From Bacteroidota bacterium (GTDB taxonomy: Bacteria > Bacteroidota > Bacteroidia > Bacteroidales > P3), in NCBI GenBank assembly GCA_023415495.1, contig JAEZKK010000024.1:1-64000 (forward strand): DNA of 64,000 nt, given 5' to 3'. The notes beneath the pieces are model-generated. The model ran no database searches. It saw only the letters and a list, made by a program, of their open reading frames with translations, and was not told the origin of the DNA. Positions 1 to 8,470 of this stretch are shown here, piece after piece (positions within the stretch are counted from its first letter, which is position 1; every line of letters starts with the position of its first letter). A program made the position numbers and the translations under genes.

Positions 1-273
1 TTTTCCTTGATATCTTTTCGAAGAAATTCAGTTTATTTTCAAGTAAATAGCTATTTTATCCCAATAGAATTTGATTCTACGAAAATAGAATCAAATTCCA
101 CCCGCGTAGAATTTGATTCCATAGCACCAAAACAAAGTTTTTTACGCCTAAGACTTGATTTTTGTTTCTTAATATTAACAAGCAGAGAAGTTTTTGTTTA
201 TGATTTTCAAGGAAATTTCAAATATAAATTCGCAGTTGCAAATATTCCAAGTATATTAATTCCAAAGGATTAA
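1..273 (+). pseudogene. Possible 3' fragment of an unknown gene (frame open at window edge)
   Basis: The reading frame is open from base 1 to a TAA at 271-273, and a good rho-independent terminator follows 26 bp later, which is where the end of a real gene would lie. The last 35 residues include REVFVYDFQGNFKYKF, a pattern resembling one blade of the 6-bladed beta-propeller proteins common in Bacteroidota; this is a weak resemblance only. The middle of the frame runs through a 21-bp-period palindromic array, which is odd for coding DNA. It could be the true C-terminus of a gene starting before the window, a decayed gene, or chance. No function is assigned. Confidence 0.3.
45..141. repeat. Palindrome array A, 21-bp period
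   Basis: The 11-mer GAATTTGATTC occurs at 67-77, in reverse complement (GAATCAAATTC) at 88-98, and again at 109-119. Centres are at 72, 93 and 114, exactly 21 bp apart. Two weaker palindromes of different sequence keep nearly the same phase: AAATAGCTATTT at 45-56 (centre 50.5) and AAAAC-AAA-GTTTT at 129-141 (centre 135). The whole is a five-unit array with constant spacing and drifting sequence. Confidence 0.7.
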
Positions 274-298
274 ATAAGTAATTATTATTTTATTTTTC

Positions 299-330
299 AA
301 AGCTTGCTCCTCACAAGGCAAGCTTTTTTT
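299..330 (+). terminator. Rho-independent terminator
   Basis: A perfect 9-bp stem, AAAGCTTGC (299-307) with GCAAGCTTT (318-326), has a 10-nt loop and a run of T. It ends whatever is transcribed toward the symporter gene from the left edge. Confidence 0.8.
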
Positions 331-352
331 ATATATATAATTATCTTTAATG

Positions 353-382
353 ATTGTAAATTGACAAAAATCAATATATTTG
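353..382 (+). promoter_or_regulatory. Bacteroidota-type promoter of the NSS symporter
   Basis: ATTG (353-356) is followed after 18 bp by TATATTTG (375-382), matching the TTTG / TAnnTTTG consensus. The start codon of the symporter is 42 bp downstream. Confidence 0.6.
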
Positions 383-424
383 CATATTCTAAATACTAAT
401 CGATTGACTAAATATTATTAGACT

Positions 425-1768
425 ATGGAAAAAGATAATACTACCTTTGGTTCTAAATTTGGGACCTTAGTTGTTGTTGCTGGAAGCGTTATTGGACTTG
501 GGAATATATGGAGATTCCCATATTTAGCTGGTTCAAATGGTGGCTCAGCTTTTATAATAATCTATATTATTTGCTCTCTAATGATTTCTGTTCCAATAAT
601 GATGAGTGAATTTGTAATTGGTCGTTCAACAAATTCTAATGCATTTAGAGCATTTAAATTATTATCAAAACATAAGATTTGGTCACTTGTAGGTATATTA
701 GGAATAGTAACTGTATTTATAATTTTTGGATATTACTCCGTTATTGCTGGTTGGGCTCTCTCCTTTTTTCAAACTGCTATTACAATAGGATTTACAGGCA
801 AGGATACATCAATTATCCATGCAGACTTTATCAATTATATTAATTCTGGATGGAAACCAACACTTTCAGCTTTAATTTTTATTTCTCTAACAGCAGGTGT
901 TGTTATTGGAGGCATTCAAAAAGGGATTGAAAAAATTAATAAGGTCTTAATGCCTGTACTTGCTTTGATTTTAATTTTACTATTTGTTTATTCCACTACT
1001 TTGAGTGGTTTTTCTCAAGCAGTTGATTTTTTACTTAAGCCTGATTTCAGTAAAATCAGTCTCAACACAGTTCTTTCAGCTATTGGTCAAAGTTTCTTTT
1101 CAATGAGTTTAGGGATGGGTTGTATGATAACCTATGGTGCATATATTAGGAAGAAAACTAAACTTCCAATATTGGCTATTACAATATCAATTGCTGATTT
1201 ATGTGTTGCTTTAATTGCAGGATTTGCTATTTTCCCTGGAGTATTTACTTTTGGAATTGAACCTACCTCTGGTCCAACTCTTGTATTTGAAACCTTACCA
1301 TTAGTGTTTTCCAAAATGACAGGGGGAAATATATTTGGACTCTTATTTTTCTTCCTTGTATTTATTGCTGCTATTACTTCGTCTGTTTCGATGCTTGAAC
1401 CAATGGTGTTATTTATAATGCAGGAGACAAAACTTTCAAGAAAGAAATCTGTTCTATCAATTATCTCTTTTGTAGTTATTCTTGCTGTGCTTTGTGCTTA
1501 TTCACAGGTAGAGAATTCAAGTATTAGAATTTTTGGACAAAACTTATTTGATGCATTAAACCATGCAACTGACAAAATAATGTTGCCACTTGGAGGACTT
1601 TTAATTATTATTTTCATTGGCTGGTTTGCTAAGAAAGATATAGTTATTTCTCAAATAACAAATAACAAAGCCTTTTTTATCAAAGGTTTCAACATTTATT
1701 TCTTTATGGTGAAGTATATAATTCCAATAGTATTATCAATGTTTATTATAAATCTTATTGGATTTTAA
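425..1768 (+). CDS. Sodium:neurotransmitter-symporter (NSS/SNF) family transporter
   Basis: A 447-residue integral inner-membrane protein that probably couples sodium entry to uptake of an amino acid, as the bacterial relatives LeuT, TnaT and MhsT do. The family signature GLGNIWRFPY is at residues 24-33 in the first, unwound membrane helix, followed by a Gly-rich stretch. About 11 hydrophobic segments are visible, the usual number for bacterial members. It is a single-gene unit with its own promoter. The substrate cannot be read from the sequence; lysine is tempting because a lysine fermentation locus lies about 2 kb downstream, but that is inference from position only. Family assignment is firm. 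Confidence 0.92.
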   Translation: MEKDNTTFGSKFGTLVVVAGSVIGLGNIWRFPYLAGSNGGSAFIIIYIICSLMISVPIMMSEFVIGRSTNSNAFRAFKLLSKHKIWSLVGILGIVTVFIIFGYYSVIAGWALSFFQTAITIGFTGKDTSIIHADFINYINSGWKPTLSALIFISLTAGVVIGGIQKGIEKINKVLMPVLALILILLFVYSTTLSGFSQAVDFLLKPDFSKISLNTVLSAIGQSFFSMSLGMGCMITYGAYIRKKTKLPILAITISIADLCVALIAGFAIFPGVFTFGIEPTSGPTLVFETLPLVFSKMTGGNIFGLLFFFLVFIAAITSSVSMLEPMVLFIMQETKLSRKKSVLSIISFVVILAVLCAYSQVENSSIRIFGQNLFDALNHATDKIMLPLGGLLIIIFIGWFAKKDIVISQITNNKAFFIKGFNIYFFMVKYIIPIVLSMFIINLIGF

Positions 1769-1864
1769 ATAAGCTAACAACTATAAATTAACCATTTATA
1801 TTGTTTTACTCCATAATTAATAAATAAAAAACCTCTCAAATGAAAACTATATTCATTTTTTTAC

Positions 1865-1872
1865 TACATTTG
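1865..1872 (+). promoter_or_regulatory. -7 box TACATTTG of the first barrel gene
   Basis: TACATTTG lies 41 bp before the start codon; no clear -33 TTTG is visible. The stretch from this box to the ATG is closely similar to the one before the next gene (box 2874-2881), so promoter and leader were duplicated together with the gene. Confidence 0.6.
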
Positions 1873-1913
1873 CAAAGTAATTTATTTTATTATCAATCTA
1901 TACAAAAACAATT

Positions 1914-2612
1914 ATGAAAAGATTTATTTCTATTTTAGCTGCCTTAATTGTTACTACTACTTTAATGGCTCAAGAAGAAAGATTTTTCGTTTCAGGAAAT
2001 TTCAATTTCAATCGGAATAATCATAGTACTAAAACTACAGATTTATTAGGGAGTAAAACCGAAGACACTCCTGCATCTTATGATTATGATTTAGGATTTC
2101 AAGGTCATTACATGATTTCTGAACGCATAGCTGTTGGATTAGGATTTAATTATTCAGGTTCAAAAACTTTTTTATTTAATAGTTTTAGTAATGATTTATA
2201 TGGTTACACCTCTTTAATTGGTATATCCCCTTCAGTTATATATTCTGTAAATATAAACAAGCAATTAAGAGAGAACAATAATAGAGATCATTTATTTCAA
2301 TATACTCCTGAACTTGCATTAGGAATAGGAATAGGTAATTTAAGTACAGAATATTGGCATCCGGTTAATGAAAGTATTCAAGAGAATAAAGATGATATTT
2401 CCTATTTTGGTGTTTCTTTAATGCCATTAAACTTTAATTATTTTATAAATAACAATGTTGCATTATCACTTGGATTTGGACAAATATCTTGGATAACTAT
2501 TAAAAATACAGATAATTTTTCAACTCCAAACGTAGAAAGAGAAATAAATGCTAATCAATTTGCATTAACATTGAATAATACAATAAGAATTGGTTTACGT
2601 CTTTACTTCTAA
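1914..2612 (+). CDS. Outer-membrane beta-barrel protein (paralogue 1)
   Basis: A 232-residue protein with a typical N-terminal signal peptide (residues 1-19, cleavage after LMAQ). The mature part is made of alternating polar/apolar segments rich in aromatic residues and ends in RIGLRLYF, the terminal aromatic signature recognised by the BAM machinery. It resembles small 8-10-stranded OMP_b-brl barrels. It is a paralogue of the next gene: both share the GNFNFN/GHLGFN opening after the signal peptide, the AVGLG motif and the same C-terminal layout. Function is unknown; such proteins are structural or small porins. It is transcribed alone, with a strong terminator after the stop. Confidence 0.8.
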   Translation: MKRFISILAALIVTTTLMAQEERFFVSGNFNFNRNNHSTKTTDLLGSKTEDTPASYDYDLGFQGHYMISERIAVGLGFNYSGSKTFLFNSFSNDLYGYTSLIGISPSVIYSVNINKQLRENNNRDHLFQYTPELALGIGIGNLSTEYWHPVNESIQENKDDISYFGVSLMPLNFNYFINNNVALSLGFGQISWITIKNTDNFSTPNVEREINANQFALTLNNTIRIGLRLYF

Positions 2613-2660
2613 ATTTAAGATGCCAATTTTTAAATTCCGAAATAATACATATTATTGTAT

Positions 2661-2689
2661 AAGGAGGGTATAAATCCTCCTTTTTTTAT
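2661..2689 (+). terminator. Rho-independent terminator
   Basis: Stem AAGGAGG (2661-2667) with CCTCCTT (2676-2682), 8-nt loop and seven or more T. It ends the first barrel gene. The rest of the 2613-2923 gap holds only AT-rich DNA and the promoter of the next gene. Confidence 0.85.
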
Positions 2690-2873
2690 TGTATTATTTT
2701 CAATTTTTTCATGGTTAGATTCGTAATTCCAAGAGAATTTCGATGTTTATTATAAATCTTATTTAATATCTAAATACATGAAATACTGAATAATAATATG
2801 TGTTATTGATTATATCTATATATTTATTGCTAAAAAAACTATTAAAAAAAAATCAAAATGAGATTTTTTATAT

Positions 2874-2881
2874 TACATTTG
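2874..2881 (+). promoter_or_regulatory. -7 box TACATTTG of the second barrel gene
   Basis: Box and leader repeat those of the upstream paralogue: TACATTTGCA, a GTAATTxATTTTATTATCAA-like stretch, then an A-rich TACAAAAACAA segment before the ATG. No clear -33 TTTG. Confidence 0.6.
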
Positions 2882-2923
2882 CAGTGTAATTAATTTTATT
2901 ATCAACTTAAATACAAAAACAAA

Positions 2924-3577
2924 ATGAAAAAGAATTTAATTATTTTAGTTGCTGTTTTACTAACATCAACTTTTACATTTGCTCAAAGTGGCAAAATGTT
3001 TGTAACTGGACATCTCGGCTTTAATTCCAATTCTAGCACTAATACAATTGGGTCAACCAGTACTGATATTCCAGGATGGAATGCTTTTGATTTAATGGCT
3101 GAGTTCCATTATAAGATTACTGATAATATTGCTGTTGGTCTAGGATTAGATTATGAAACATTTTCACAATATGATGCAACAACTCCTGATGGAACAGAAT
3201 ATTATGACTCAGAATCTATGTTTTCAATTGTTCCTTCTGCAATCTATGGAATAAGAATTACAGATAATTTTAAGTATATTCCAAGATTGTATATTGCTTT
3301 TGGATTTGGAAGTAGAAATGATAAAGAACCTGATCTTCCTTTAAATCCTAATACTATTGAAACTACAACAACTGATTTATCCAGTTTAACACTTGGAATT
3401 AAACCTTTAAGTTTTGAGTATGGTATAAATGAAAGATTTGCTATTACTATGAGTTTTGGAGACTTATATTACAGAACTTATACTGAAAATTATCCTAACA
3501 ATAATAAATTTACCGACAAAGAATTTAATTTAGATGCAAATTACGGAGCATCATTTGGTATTCGTATTTATTTATAA
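2924..3577 (+). CDS. Outer-membrane beta-barrel protein (paralogue 2)
   Basis: A 217-residue secreted protein; signal peptide of about 21 residues ending TFTFAQ. The barrel-like mature part begins GKMFVTGHLGFN and ends GASFGIRIYL with a terminal hydrophobic residue at the barrel end. It is similar to its upstream neighbour (AVGLGLDYE against AVGLGFNYS) but diverged enough that the duplication is not recent, although the promoter and leader remain alike, suggesting shared regulation. Cellular role unknown. A terminator follows directly. Confidence 0.8.
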   Translation: MKKNLIILVAVLLTSTFTFAQSGKMFVTGHLGFNSNSSTNTIGSTSTDIPGWNAFDLMAEFHYKITDNIAVGLGLDYETFSQYDATTPDGTEYYDSESMFSIVPSAIYGIRITDNFKYIPRLYIAFGFGSRNDKEPDLPLNPNTIETTTTDLSSLTLGIKPLSFEYGINERFAITMSFGDLYYRTYTENYPNNNKFTDKEFNLDANYGASFGIRIYL

Positions 3578-3600
3578 TTAAATAGATTTTAAACCTTAGG

Positions 3601-3639
3601 AAAGAGTAGGTCAATTGGCTTACTCTTTTTTTATTTTTA
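3601..3639 (+). terminator. Rho-independent terminator
   Basis: Stem AAAGAGTAGG / CTTACTCTTT (9 of 10 positions pair) with a T run ends the second barrel gene and insulates the lysine locus. Confidence 0.8.
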
Positions 3640-3642
3640 TTC

Positions 3643-3673
3643 TTGTTTATTAGGCACCAATCAACTATTTTTG
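3643..3673 (+). promoter_or_regulatory. Promoter of kdd-kamABC
   Basis: TTG (3643-3645), 20 bp, TATTTTTG (3666-3673): a near-ideal Bacteroidota promoter 52 bp before the kdd start. Confidence 0.7.
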
Positions 3674-3725
3674 CAAATGGAAATTAGACTATATTTTCTA
3701 ATAAAGAACTAAATAAATATAATAT

Positions 3726-4760
3726 ATGAAAAAAGGATGTCGTTACGGAACTCATAGAGTAATTGAACCAAAAGGAACTCTACCACAACCAGCAATAAGA
3801 ATTGATAATTCTATGGAAATCTATGATAATGAGATTTTAATAGATGTTATAACATTAAACATAGATTCTGCCTCTTATACTCAAATTAAAGAGTCTTGCA
3901 ATAAAGACGCAGATAAGATGAAGGATATGATATTATCCATTGTTAAGGAGAGAGGTAAAATGCAAAATCCTGTAACAGGCTCTGGTGGTATGTTAATTGG
4001 TATAGTTAAGCAAATCGGAGATAATTTCCCTGATAAAACTCTAAGGGTTGGGGATAAGATTGCTACCTTGGTTTCTCTATCACTTACTCCGTTAAGAATT
4101 GATGAGATTAAGAAGTTAGACCCAAGTAGTGACCAAGTAGATATTAAAGGAGAGGCAATACTATTTGAAAGTGGTCTTTACGCAGTCTTACCTACCGATA
4201 TACCTGAAAAACTATCTTTAGCAGCTTTGGATGTTGCAGGAGCTCCAGCACAAGTAGAAAGATTAGTAAAGAAAAACGATACAGTTTGTATTATTGGTGG
4301 TGGTGGCAAAAGTGGAATACTTTGTTGCTATGAAGCTATGAAACAAACAGGAAAAGACGGAAAAGTAATAGTTATTGAGTATTCTAAAGAAAATGCTCAA
4401 AGAATTATTGATATGAATCTTGCAACCGACGTAATTATTGCAGATGCTACTAATGTAATGGATATTTATAGTAAAGTTACTGCTATTGTTGGAGAAAAAG
4501 GTTGTGATGTAGTTATTAATAATGTAAATGTACCTTCAACAGAAATGTCTTCAATTCTTATTACCAAAGACGAGGGATTGGTTTATTTCTTCTCAATGGC
4601 AACTTCGTTTACTAAAGCAGCTCTTGGAGCAGAGGGTGTTGGAAAAGATATTACTTTAATTATGGGTAATGGTTATGCCAAAGGACATGCAAATCTTACT
4701 CTTCAAATCCTAAGAGAATCTAAACCTATTAGAGAATTGTTTGAAAAACTTTATGTTTAA
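3726..4760 (+). CDS. kdd: L-erythro-3,5-diaminohexanoate dehydrogenase
   Basis: A cytoplasmic enzyme of lysine fermentation. It oxidatively deaminates 3,5-diaminohexanoate to 3-keto-5-aminohexanoate with NAD(P)+. The 344 residues match the family length. The N-terminal half is an MDR-like catalytic fold (GTHRVIEPKGTLPQPA at the start); the nucleotide-binding glycine loop GGGGKSG is at residues 191-197, after the CII strand. It is first in a four-gene unit with kamA, kamB and kamC; the aminomutase that makes its substrate (KamDE) is encoded 5 kb further on. The ATG at 3726 fits the promoter position. Assignment rests on whole-protein resemblance to Kdd plus the kam context, so it is strong. 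Confidence 0.9.
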   Translation: MKKGCRYGTHRVIEPKGTLPQPAIRIDNSMEIYDNEILIDVITLNIDSASYTQIKESCNKDADKMKDMILSIVKERGKMQNPVTGSGGMLIGIVKQIGDNFPDKTLRVGDKIATLVSLSLTPLRIDEIKKLDPSSDQVDIKGEAILFESGLYAVLPTDIPEKLSLAALDVAGAPAQVERLVKKNDTVCIIGGGGKSGILCCYEAMKQTGKDGKVIVIEYSKENAQRIIDMNLATDVIIADATNVMDIYSKVTAIVGEKGCDVVINNVNVPSTEMSSILITKDEGLVYFFSMATSFTKAALGAEGVGKDITLIMGNGYAKGHANLTLQILRESKPIRELFEKLYV

Positions 4761-4798
4761 ATAAGAATTAAGATAGATAATCAATTAAATATTATATA

Positions 4799-6049
4799 AT
4801 GCAAGTAAATAGACGAAAAGAATTATTTCCTAATGTTACTGATGAGCAATGGAACGATTGGAAATGGCAGGTTAAAAACCGCATTGAAACTCTTGAGGAT
4901 TTAAAGAAATATATAAATCTAACGAAACAAGAAGAAGAAGGAGTTAAGGAATCATTAAAGACTTTGAGAATGGCTATAACCCCTTACTATATTTCATTAA
5001 TAGATGTAAATAATCCAAACTGTCCTGTAAGAAGACAAGCAATTCCAATGGGAGCTGAGCTACATCAAGCAGATGCAGACCTTTTAGACCCACTTCACGA
5101 AGATGAAGATTCTCCAGTACCAGGACTTACGCATCGTTATCCAGACAGAGTACTATTTCTTATAACAGATATGTGTTCGATGTATTGTCGTCACTGCACA
5201 AGAAGAAGATTTGCAGGTCAAACTGATAGCGAAAGCCCAAGTGATAGAATTCAAAAAGCAATTGATTATATAGCAAAAACCCCTGAGGTGAGAGACGTTC
5301 TTCTATCAGGAGGTGATGCATTAATGGTTTCAGACTCTATGCTTGAATCAATAATTCAAAGACTAAGAGCAATACCACATGTTGAAATCATTAGAATTGG
5401 GTCAAGGACTCCAGTAGTTTGCCCTCAAAGAATTACTGATGATTTAGTAAATATGCTAAAGAAATATCATCCAATTTGGTTAAACACTCACTTTAATCAC
5501 CCAAACGAATGTACTTCAGAAGCACTTGAGGCTTGCGAAAGAATGGCTAATGCTGGAATTCCACTTGGAAATCAATCAGTATTGCTTAGAGGGGTTAATG
5601 ATGATGTTAGAGTAATGAAAAAGCTTGTTCAAACTCTTGTTAAAATGAGAGTAAGACCTTATTATATCTATCAATGCGATTTATCAATGGGTCTTGAACA
5701 TTTCCGTACTCCAGTATCGAAGGGAATTGAAATTATTGAGAATCTTCGAGGGCATACCTCTGGTTATGCAGTACCAACATTTGTTGTAGATGCTCCAGGA
5801 GGCGGTGGAAAGACACCTGTAATGCCACAATACATAGTATCACAAAGCCCAGGCAAAATAGTATTAAGAAATTTCGAAGGAGTAATCACTACATACACTG
5901 AACCAACAAACTATTCTAACGAATGTGAATGTGATATTGATTTTCTAAAGGAGGAAGATAAAAGAGACGGTGTGGCAAGTCTGTTAAATGGAGATAGACT
6001 CTCTTTAGAACCATCCGATTTAGCTCGTCACAAACGTTCAAATCACTAA
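4799..6049 (+). CDS. kamA: L-lysine 2,3-aminomutase
   Basis: A radical SAM/PLP enzyme that converts L-lysine to L-beta-lysine, the first step of the pathway. The [4Fe-4S]-SAM cysteines are in CSMYCRHC (Cys126, Cys130, Cys133), one position off the numbering of the clostridial enzyme. The PLP lysine is Lys338 in the loop PGGGGKTPV, and two aspartates at the positions that hold substrate lysine in the characterised enzyme are Asp294 (YQCD) and Asp331 (VVDAPGG). At 416 residues it is full length. It lies 38 bp after kdd and 5 bp before kamB. Bacteria also use related aminomutases for osmolyte synthesis or on EF-P, but with kdd and kamBCDE beside it the fermentative role is the best reading. Confidence 0.96.
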   Translation: MQVNRRKELFPNVTDEQWNDWKWQVKNRIETLEDLKKYINLTKQEEEGVKESLKTLRMAITPYYISLIDVNNPNCPVRRQAIPMGAELHQADADLLDPLHEDEDSPVPGLTHRYPDRVLFLITDMCSMYCRHCTRRRFAGQTDSESPSDRIQKAIDYIAKTPEVRDVLLSGGDALMVSDSMLESIIQRLRAIPHVEIIRIGSRTPVVCPQRITDDLVNMLKKYHPIWLNTHFNHPNECTSEALEACERMANAGIPLGNQSVLLRGVNDDVRVMKKLVQTLVKMRVRPYYIYQCDLSMGLEHFRTPVSKGIEIIENLRGHTSGYAVPTFVVDAPGGGGKTPVMPQYIVSQSPGKIVLRNFEGVITTYTEPTNYSNECECDIDFLKEEDKRDGVASLLNGDRLSLEPSDLARHKRSNH

Positions 6050-6054
6050 TATTT

Positions 6055-7062
6055 TTGCCATTTATAAATGACATATTAAAATTTAAAAGCATATCCTTTG
6101 TAGGATTGCAAAAGAACACAGGCAAAACAGAAACAATGAACTATGTTCTGAATCGCTTGTGTTCTTATCCTAATATTAAAGCTGGGATTACCTCTATTGG
6201 GATAGACGGAGAAAAATCAGATTTAGTAACTAATACTAAAAAGCCTGAAATCTTCCTCTATCCCAATACTTTTTTCACTACAGTGGAGGAGTTCTATAAA
6301 AGCAAAAACATAATATCAAATATCCTTTCTGTTTCCAAACAAAAGACAATATTAGGAAGATTAATTACTTCTCAAAGTATAAGTTCTGGTAAATTAATGA
6401 TATCAGGTCCAAACAATAATATATGGCTAAAAGATTTAATTGATGAATTAATCGGCTTTGGTGCTGATATCGTATTAGTCGATGGAGCAATCTCAAGAAT
6501 GAGTTTTGGCTCCCCTACTATCACTGAAGCAATGATCCTCTCAACTGGTGCTAATGTTTCTTTAGATATTAAAACCATAGTAAAGAAAACAAGTTTTGTA
6601 TATCAATTAACCGAACTTCCAGAGGTTGAAAAAGAAATAAAAGATAAGATTTTCGATTTAGATATGGGTATTTATTCAATCGATAAAGATATTAATATTA
6701 TTGATTTAGATATTCCTTCAGTTCTTTTAATCGATAAGTATAAAGACAAACTTATTAGTGAATATAAGGATATATATTTCTCAGGAATAATTACCGATAA
6801 GCTATTAGACTTGATAATTAATCAAAAGTCATCCCACAACTATAGGATAATAGTAAAAGACTTTACAAAGATATTTTCCTCACAAGAGAAAACTGAGCTA
6901 TTTATCAGAAAAGGAGGAAGAATAAATGTAGTGAACAAGACCAATCTTATAGCAATAACAGTTAATCCTACTTCTACAGTGGGTTATAATCTTAACTCAG
7001 ATGAGTTGATTGATAGATTGAAACAAGTTATTCCAATTCCAATTTATAATATCAAAGACTAA
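6055..7062 (+). CDS. kamB: Lysine 5,6-aminomutase reactivase subunit KamB
   Basis: A 335-residue protein with a P-loop near its N-terminus (GLQKNTGKT, residues 17-25). In lysine-fermenting bacteria KamB is always next to the MutS-like ATPase KamC, and the pair is annotated as a chaperone that exchanges damaged cobalamin on KamDE. The frame starts with TTG at 6055; the next Met lies beyond the P-loop, so a non-ATG start is needed. It is sandwiched between kamA (5-bp gap) and kamC (7-bp gap), so translational coupling is likely. Function is inferred from synteny and the paired ATPase. Confidence 0.78.
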   Translation: MPFINDILKFKSISFVGLQKNTGKTETMNYVLNRLCSYPNIKAGITSIGIDGEKSDLVTNTKKPEIFLYPNTFFTTVEEFYKSKNIISNILSVSKQKTILGRLITSQSISSGKLMISGPNNNIWLKDLIDELIGFGADIVLVDGAISRMSFGSPTITEAMILSTGANVSLDIKTIVKKTSFVYQLTELPEVEKEIKDKIFDLDMGIYSIDKDINIIDLDIPSVLLIDKYKDKLISEYKDIYFSGIITDKLLDLIINQKSSHNYRIIVKDFTKIFSSQEKTELFIRKGGRINVVNKTNLIAITVNPTSTVGYNLNSDELIDRLKQVIPIPIYNIKD

Positions 7063-7069
7063 TTTTCCA

Positions 7070-8470
7070 ATGAATATAAAAAAAGCAATTGAAGCACATA
7101 ATGGGCTTAAGTTTATTATAAATAATCTTAGTTTATCTTCATCAATAGGTAGACAAGCCTTAATGGAATTGAAATTCATTAAAGATAAGTCTATTCTTGA
7201 AAGAGAATTGGAAATTACTTCTAAGATTATGAATTTCCTTTCCATCGATTATAATTACACAAGGATTAAAAGGATTAGGAGTGTTTTAGAATGTATTAAC
7301 GATATTAGTGGAAGTATAAAATTATTGGAAAAAGACGGAGTATTGGATGATGTTTCCTTATTTGAAATAAAAAGCTTCTCACTCCTATCTGAAAAACTAA
7401 GAGATTTACTTAAAGTATTAGATATTCCTGAGCTAAAACTTCCCGATTTGGATAAAGCTATTGAAATTCTCGACCCAGAAAAAATGAGGCTTTATCAATT
7501 CTATATTTACTCTTCTTATTCTGAAGAATTGCGTGAGAAAAGAAGACTATGGGAAGAAGCTAAAGCAAAAGAAGAAAGTGAAGAAAAGATATTATCAATT
7601 TATGTGGAGTGTTTGGAAATTGAAGAAGAAATAAGGAAGGATTTATCTTCAAAGCTAAAGGTATTTATTCCTGATTTTATACTCTCTTTGAAGATAATTT
7701 CTAAGCTTGATATAACCTTAGGTAAAGCTCAATACTTTATTGATAATAAATTCACTAAGCCTGAGATTTCAGACAGTGAATTTTCTTTTAAAGCATTATT
7801 CTACCCCCCTTTGGAGGAAATTCTAAAAACGCAAAATCAAGAATTTCAAAGAATAGATTTCTCATTAGATAATAAACCAGTGCTAATCACTGGAGCTAAT
7901 ATGAGCGGGAAAACTATTATTTTAAAATCCCTTTCCCTATCACAGTTCCTATTTCAATTTGGTTTCTTTATTCCATGTGAAAGTTCTCAGCTTTGTATTG
8001 TAGAAGATATTCTAATTTCTATCGATGACCAGCAAAACGAGAAGAAAGGACTAAGCTCTTTTGCTTGGGAAATTCTAAATCTTAATACTTTCCTTCAAAA
8101 GGCTAAACCAGGAAAGAAATACCTTATTCTTATAGACGAATTAGCCAGAACAACAAATCCAATTGAAGGGGTTGCAATAGTAGATACTTACTTAGAAATG
8201 ATTTCTAATACTAATTCATTCTCAATAACCACTACTCACTATTCAGGAATTAAGACAAGGTGTAGAAGGTTAAGGGTAAAAGGAATTAGAAAAGATATTA
8301 TCAAAGAAGAGATTGAAATAAAGAATATTCAAAACCTTATTGACTATTCCCTAATTGAGGATAATTCTGACCAAGCTCCTAACGACGCTTTGAATATTGC
8401 CGAAATCATTGGAGTTGATAAGGATTTTATCTACAAGGCACGAAACTATATTTTAAATAAAGAAGAATAG
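7070..8470 (+). CDS. kamC: Lysine 5,6-aminomutase reactivase ATPase KamC (MutS-like)
   Basis: A 466-residue protein with the architecture of the lever/clamp and ATPase parts of MutS but no mismatch-binding domain. Residues 1-230 are helical. Walker A is GANMSGKT (275-282), Walker B LILIDELAR (352-360), and the switch His is in TTTHYSG (His390). MutS-like proteins beside B12 aminomutases (KamC here, OraX-like in ornithine clusters) act in cofactor reactivation rather than DNA repair. It is last in its transcription unit. Its final 18 bp overlap the 3' end of the convergent membrane-protein gene, so there is no room for a terminator between the two. Confidence 0.85.
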   Translation: MNIKKAIEAHNGLKFIINNLSLSSSIGRQALMELKFIKDKSILERELEITSKIMNFLSIDYNYTRIKRIRSVLECINDISGSIKLLEKDGVLDDVSLFEIKSFSLLSEKLRDLLKVLDIPELKLPDLDKAIEILDPEKMRLYQFYIYSSYSEELREKRRLWEEAKAKEESEEKILSIYVECLEIEEEIRKDLSSKLKVFIPDFILSLKIISKLDITLGKAQYFIDNKFTKPEISDSEFSFKALFYPPLEEILKTQNQEFQRIDFSLDNKPVLITGANMSGKTIILKSLSLSQFLFQFGFFIPCESSQLCIVEDILISIDDQQNEKKGLSSFAWEILNLNTFLQKAKPGKKYLILIDELARTTNPIEGVAIVDTYLEMISNTNSFSITTTHYSGIKTRCRRLRVKGIRKDIIKEEIEIKNIQNLIDYSLIEDNSDQAPNDALNIAEIIGVDKDFIYKARNYILNKEE

